From contig DAOVLC010000037.1 of assembly GCA_030631455.1 (NCBI GenBank), positions 1 through 8,837 of the forward strand: a stretch of 8,837 bases of DNA, read 5' to 3'. Under the pieces are notes generated by a model. The model ran no database searches. It was not told the origin of the DNA and worked only from the letters and a program-made list of their open reading frames with translations. The stretch comes from Candidatus Zixiibacteriota bacterium. GTDB taxonomy: Bacteria; Zixibacteria; MSB-5A5; JAABVY01; JAHJOQ01. This document shows, piece after piece, positions 6,040 to 8,837 of the stretch. Positions within the stretch are counted from its first letter, which is position 1, and the number at the start of each line of letters is the position of its first letter. Made by a program: the position numbers and the translations under genes.

Positions 6040-7245
6040 ATGGCAAGCCTGAAACTAATACTGCTATTTGCGATAATACTCGGCCTGACAAGACTCAAGC
6101 TCAAGATCGGACTGTCAATTGCGGTCGGAAGCGTCGTTGCCGGATTCATGTTCCGTATGGAGCCAGAGCTTCTTTTGAACTCGATCTGGCTCGGAGTGAA
6201 GGCTTCCGACACGTGGCAGCTTCTGTTGATCCTGGTCTCGGTTACGTTTATCGGGTCGCTCCTCAAGAACTCGGGGAGGGCGGCGGGTCTGACCAGTGCT
6301 GTGGAGTCGTTGCTTCGGTCAAAACGACTGTCCATGGCAACCCTGCCTGCACTTATCGGCCTGCTTCCCATGCCGGGTGGGGCGCTTCTCTCCGCGCCGC
6401 TGGTCGACGCAGCGGGAAAAGACACGGATATCATGCCAATGAAACTAGCGGCCATTAACTACTGGTTTCGCCATATTCTCGAATGTGTTTGGCCTCTTTA
6501 CCCCGGGATTATCCTGACTGCATCGATTCTGGAGCTTGATGCGTCGACAATTGCCCATGCTCAGTGGCCGATGACGGCCGGAATGATTATCGGTGGAATA
6601 CTGTTTCTGCTGTTGCCGCTTGGAAAGCAGAACTCCGACAATGGAAACGGACGATTCGGGCAGAATCTGAGGGCGCTCTCATCCGGATTATGGCCGATTG
6701 CGCTGGCTGTAGTGCTCAGCATAGTGTTCAACATAGCGCTTTATCTCGCAGTGCCTGTCTCATTGATTCTTTTCGTTCTGTTGTCTCGCTTTCCGGGGAA
6801 GATACTGCTGAAAGCTGCGAAGGAGGCTTCTACGTTTGAATACGTCTCCTTCGTATTCGCGGTGATGATTTTCAAGCAGGTCTTGATCGACAGCCAGGCA
6901 GCCAGTTTTGTGGCCGCGGAGATCACGACCGCCGGAATCCACCCCATCTGGGTCGTGATTTTCATCCCGTTCATTATAGGCCTGATATCCGGTGCAACAC
7001 CGGCATTTGTGTCGTTGGCATACCCGGCGCTCCTGCCGTTCATCAAGCCCGATGATGTGGATTTCCTGATGATGGCGACTGCGTACGGGGCAGGCTTTCT
7101 CGGTGTCCTCGTGTCGCCGCTCCATTTTTGTCTTGTTCTCACAGCCGAGTATTTCAAAGTATCGCTGGGGCGCCTGTATGTTTATCTTCTTGGGCCACTA
7201 GCGGTTATGATGGCAGGCCTCCTCGCCAAGTTTGTCGCCGCATGA
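6040..7245 (+). CDS. DUF401-family polytopic membrane protein (probable transporter)
   Basis: The 401-residue, very hydrophobic product has about ten predicted membrane segments and matches the DUF401 family (PF04165), an uncharacterised group related to ion/organic-acid transporters. Hallmarks are GLLPMPGGALLSAPLVDAAG (107-126), followed by NYWFRH (140-145). A second re-entrant-like block, GLISGATPAFVSLAYP (314-329), is followed by GVLVSPLHFCLVLTAEYFK (355-373). The two Gly/Pro-rich blocks in the two halves suggest the internally duplicated, inverted topology of the ion-transporter superfamily (inference). A soluble loop rich in Asn/Gly/Gln lies at about 196-212. Location is the inner membrane; substrate unknown, possibly a carboxylate. 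Start ATG 6040 has AAGGGA 5 nt upstream. The divergent nitroreductase and the downstream small membrane protein are its neighbours. Confidence 0.8.
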   Translation: MASLKLILLFAIILGLTRLKLKIGLSIAVGSVVAGFMFRMEPELLLNSIWLGVKASDTWQLLLILVSVTFIGSLLKNSGRAAGLTSAVESLLRSKRLSMATLPALIGLLPMPGGALLSAPLVDAAGKDTDIMPMKLAAINYWFRHILECVWPLYPGIILTASILELDASTIAHAQWPMTAGMIIGGILFLLLPLGKQNSDNGNGRFGQNLRALSSGLWPIALAVVLSIVFNIALYLAVPVSLILFVLLSRFPGKILLKAAKEASTFEYVSFVFAVMIFKQVLIDSQAASFVAAEITTAGIHPIWVVIFIPFIIGLISGATPAFVSLAYPALLPFIKPDDVDFLMMATAYGAGFLGVLVSPLHFCLVLTAEYFKVSLGRLYVYLLGPLAVMMAGLLAKFVAA

Positions 7246-7312
7246 GATTTCCTCATTTTCTGGCATCAGAATGCCGAATCTAACTGTGAGAATAATGAAG
7301 CAGGACAGAAAG

Positions 7313-7534
7313 ATGGGTACATCCATGTTGGAATTCTTTGCTACTCTCTTAGGTGTCTCGATCCTGATTGTCGGTTGGATGGTGATCAAGGTCGGGGAAA
7401 GACTGACTAATCTCGAGAAAAAGCTGCGATTGATCGAGAGGAAGTTCTTCGAGGCTCCCGGAAGAGTCATTGAAACCCGCTCTCAAGCGGATGAAAAACA
7501 AGAGACTGAAGTTCCGGGTTTCCCTCAATCATAG
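7313..7534 (+). CDS. small single-pass membrane protein, unrecognised
   Basis: The 73-residue product has one membrane segment (about 6-25, FFATLLGVSILIVGWMVIKV) followed by a charged amphipathic helix (about 28-46, GERLTNLEKKLRLIERKF) that could form a coiled coil, and a polar Glu/Gln-rich tail. I do not recognise the family. Start: AGGA (7302-7305) is 7 nt from the ATG at 7313; in-frame starts at 7271, 7295 and TTG 7232 would lengthen the N terminus without a better ribosome site, the last overlapping the DUF401 gene. It lies 67 nt after the DUF401 stop and 90 nt before the sigma gene. It may be co-transcribed with the transporter. A membrane segment followed by a cytoplasmic helix recalls small adaptor or holin-like proteins, but no function is claimed. 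Confidence 0.5.
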   Translation: MGTSMLEFFATLLGVSILIVGWMVIKVGERLTNLEKKLRLIERKFFEAPGRVIETRSQADEKQETEVPGFPQS

Positions 7535-7567
7535 CTTGGAATCACTCCGAAACACGCACTTTTTCCT

Positions 7568-7594
7568 GGAACTACGGGTATCAGATAGTGTATA
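7568..7594 (+). promoter_or_regulatory. ECF-type promoter-like site upstream of the sigma factor gene
   Basis: GGAAC (7568-7572), 16 nt, then TGTATA (7589-7594) resembles ECF sigma promoters, in which a GGAAC- or TGAAAC-type -35 is paired with a short -10 16-17 nt away (compare CGTATA of Bacillus sigma-W). The start point would be near 7602, about 23 nt upstream of the ATG at 7625. TATATT (7591-7596) could instead be a housekeeping -10, but no matching -35 is seen. Autoregulation by the encoded sigma factor is an inference. Confidence 0.45.
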
Positions 7595-7624
7595 TTTCAG
7601 TAGACGAGAACAGAAGGCTATTTT

Positions 7625-8224
7625 ATGCTACAACGTGAGAAACTACCAGATTATCAACTGATGGAGAGAATCCAGAAGGGTGATATGGTATCTTTCAACA
7701 CCCTTGTCAGTCGCTACAAGAACCGTCTCTTCAATGTACTCGTTAGAATGCTCGACTCATCGGAGGCCGCCGAAGATATTCTTCAGGAGACCTTCGTGCG
7801 CGTGCATCAGCATAAGATGTCGTTTGATTTTCGTTATGCAGTCTCCACGTGGGTTTACACTATTGCGCTGAACCTTGCTCGCAACGAATTGCGCAGGCGG
7901 AAGCGTATTCAGTTTCTCGACATCGAGGACTTTTCGAACCGGCTGAAAGCCCCCGAGGAGAAAGTTGACAACAGTTCGAAGCTAAGGGAGATAATTGACA
8001 AGGCTGTGACGAAGCTGCCGCAGAAATATCGTCAAGCCTTCGTGCTTCGCGATCTGGATCAGCTCTCTTATGAAGAGATCGCCCAGATACTATCGGTTCC
8101 GCTCGGGACAGTGAAATCCCGTGTGAACCGGGCGCGCAACATGCTTCGTAAGATGTTGAAGCCAAATATGGAGGAGTTATATGAACTGTCGAAAGGCTCG
8201 ATCTTTACTCTCGGCATTCTCTGA
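7625..8224 (+). CDS. RNA polymerase sigma factor, ECF subfamily
   Basis: The 199-residue product has the two-domain ECF layout without region 3. Sigma region 2 (about 24-92) includes SEAAEDILQETFVRVHQH and the -10-contacting STWVYTIALNLARNELRRRKR. A linker (about 95-125) precedes sigma region 4 (about 128-178), LPQKYRQAFVLRDLDQLSYEEIAQ... with the helix-turn-helix LSVPLGTVKSRVNRAR. Such factors direct core RNA polymerase to stress- or envelope-responsive promoters and are held inactive by a cognate anti-sigma. That gene overlaps the last 44 nt, so the sigma C-terminal tail (about LYELSKGSIFTLGIL) is encoded by DNA that also encodes the anti-sigma N terminus in another frame. Start ATG 7625 has AGAAGG 7 nt upstream. 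An ECF-like promoter precedes the gene. Confidence 0.92.
   Translation: MLQREKLPDYQLMERIQKGDMVSFNTLVSRYKNRLFNVLVRMLDSSEAAEDILQETFVRVHQHKMSFDFRYAVSTWVYTIALNLARNELRRRKRIQFLDIEDFSNRLKAPEEKVDNSSKLREIIDKAVTKLPQKYRQAFVLRDLDQLSYEEIAQILSVPLGTVKSRVNRARNMLRKMLKPNMEELYELSKGSIFTLGIL
8170..8176 (+). promoter_or_regulatory. strong ribosome binding site inside the sigma gene
   Basis: GGAGGAG lies 4 nt before the ATG at 8181, within the coding sequence of the sigma factor. It fixes the start of the anti-sigma gene and implies independent initiation, coupled to translation of the upstream gene. Confidence 0.7.
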
Positions 8225-8837
8225 GGAAGAGCTTTCGCACAGTGTCAGGGAGAAACTTGTACAGCATCTTGATGCTTGCCCAAGCTGTCGCAAAGAAAGT
8301 GTAGCCGCCGATCAGATCAGTGAGACGGCAAAGCACCTGCCCAAACAGGAGCTCTCGGACGATTTCAATATGAAGTTGTTTGAGAGGATTCACAATGCCC
8401 CGAGGGCAGGACAGGCCGAATCGATTCGTATGCCAAAAGCGGCTCCATCGGCGTTCTTCTATCGTCTCAAGCTCGCTGTTCCGGTGATTTCGGTAGCCGG
8501 GATGCTTGTTCTTGCCCTGACTCTTGTTACCGGCACCACCGAGATAACTCCGGGAGATCACCCGGAGGTGGCATCTGCTGTAGGGACTGCACCCAGTGTG
8601 GAACAGACCCGTCCGGTATCACGGGGTTTCCATAACACCGGGCTGCGTGGCCTGAGACTTGAACAAGCAATGCTCGAATCGCTGACAGTCGCGGTCTCCG
8701 CGCGCAACGGCAGCATATTGGAACGGCTTGGCAGACAGCAGAAGCAGGATTTCGGAATGCTCAACTCTCGGTCGTTCGTGCGAAATGTAAGCCAGCAGAC
8801 CGGTAACATGCGTCATTATGTACTGCCGAACGTCCCC
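8181..8837 (+). CDS. zinc-finger transmembrane anti-sigma factor (3' end outside window)
   Basis: The frame is open for all 219 codons to the end of the window, so the gene is truncated by the window edge. The N terminus (MNCRKARSLLSAFSEEELS) followed by QHLDACPSC fits a ZAS/zf-HC2 anti-sigma domain: Cys3, His29, Cys33 and Cys36 are the candidate zinc ligands of the HxxxCxxC finger. A cytoplasmic linker precedes one membrane helix (about 97-117, KLAVPVISVAGMLVLALTLV), placing the remaining 100 or more residues in the periplasm. That part is Ser/Gln/Arg-rich with no recognised domain. Family role: the ZAS domain clamps the cognate ECF sigma until an envelope signal causes release or proteolysis. 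The start has an excellent GGAGGAG site, and the gene overlaps the sigma gene by 44 nt in another frame. An internal conserved-hypothetical periplasmic sensor cannot be excluded. Confidence 0.85.
   Translation, partial: MNCRKARSLLSAFSEEELSHSVREKLVQHLDACPSCRKESVAADQISETAKHLPKQELSDDFNMKLFERIHNAPRAGQAESIRMPKAAPSAFFYRLKLAVPVISVAGMLVLALTLVTGTTEITPGDHPEVASAVGTAPSVEQTRPVSRGFHNTGLRGLRLEQAMLESLTVAVSARNGSILERLGRQQKQDFGMLNSRSFVRNVSQQTGNMRHYVLPNVP

Noticed and set aside
5964..6458. Two sizeable open frames (one per strand) across the start of the DUF401 gene
   Set aside because: Both are low-quality sequences overlapping a well-supported membrane protein in other frames; they have no family signature.
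6741..7157. Antisense frames across the second half of the DUF401 gene
   Set aside because: They are explained by the codon pattern of the real gene; the translations have no domain or hydrophobic pattern of their own.
8205..8809. Minus-strand frames at the right edge
   Set aside because: They are shadows of the anti-sigma gene, which has a strong ribosome site, zinc-finger ligands and a membrane helix.
1..8837. CRISPR array, tRNA/rRNA gene, insertion sequence or prophage
   Set aside because: No regularly spaced repeats, cloverleaf-like segments, transposase or phage genes were seen on reading the window.

Overview
This window looks like chromosomal DNA of a Gram-negative (diderm) bacterium with a moderate GC content, judged by eye at a little over 50 percent. 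The evidence for an outer membrane is direct: two predicted beta-barrel proteins with signal peptides, a lipoprotein with a lipobox cysteine, and the C-terminal end of a DsbD-type thiol:disulfide interchange protein. The style of the envelope proteins recalls uncultured lineages of the FCB superphylum (for example Zixibacteria-like bacteria), but that is an impression and not a placement. I see no insertion sequence, phage gene, CRISPR array, tRNA or rRNA.

Layout. (1) Positions 2-607 (+) hold the end of a DsbD-like gene, followed by a possible terminator. (2) Positions 784-2300 (+) hold a two-gene unit: a DUF2064/TIGR04282-type glycosyltransferase homologue whose active-site signatures are eroded, then a creatininase-family metalloamidohydrolase 26 nt later. 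(3) Positions 2301-2495 are a convergent intergenic region with a facing pair of REP-like repeats, each lying in the loop of a terminator-like hairpin. (4) Positions 5152-2496 (-) hold a compact three-gene envelope operon: an outer-membrane beta-barrel protein ending in Phe, an unrecognised lipoprotein, and a FadL/OmpP1/PorV-like barrel. The genes are separated by 18 nt and then overlap by 1 nt, with a plausible promoter just upstream. (5) Positions 5949-5437 (-) encode a small nitroreductase, divergent from a DUF401-family membrane transporter at 6040-7245 (+). (6) A 73-residue single-pass membrane protein follows at 7313-7534 (+). (7) Positions 7625-8837 (+) hold an ECF sigma factor and its overlapping zinc-finger anti-sigma factor. 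The anti-sigma gene runs off the window and is easily missed because it has no stop codon here.

How they may work together. The sigma/anti-sigma pair is a classic transmembrane signalling module, and an ECF-like promoter (GGAAC, 16 nt, TGTATA) precedes the sigma gene, suggesting autoregulation. The barrel-lipoprotein-barrel operon looks like a co-assembled outer-membrane unit of unknown cargo. The glycosyltransferase-like and creatininase-like genes look co-transcribed; the first is probably not an active nucleotide-sugar transferase. For several genes the start codon that best fits the ribosome binding site is not the one giving the longest reading frame; I used the better-supported start and said so in each entry.
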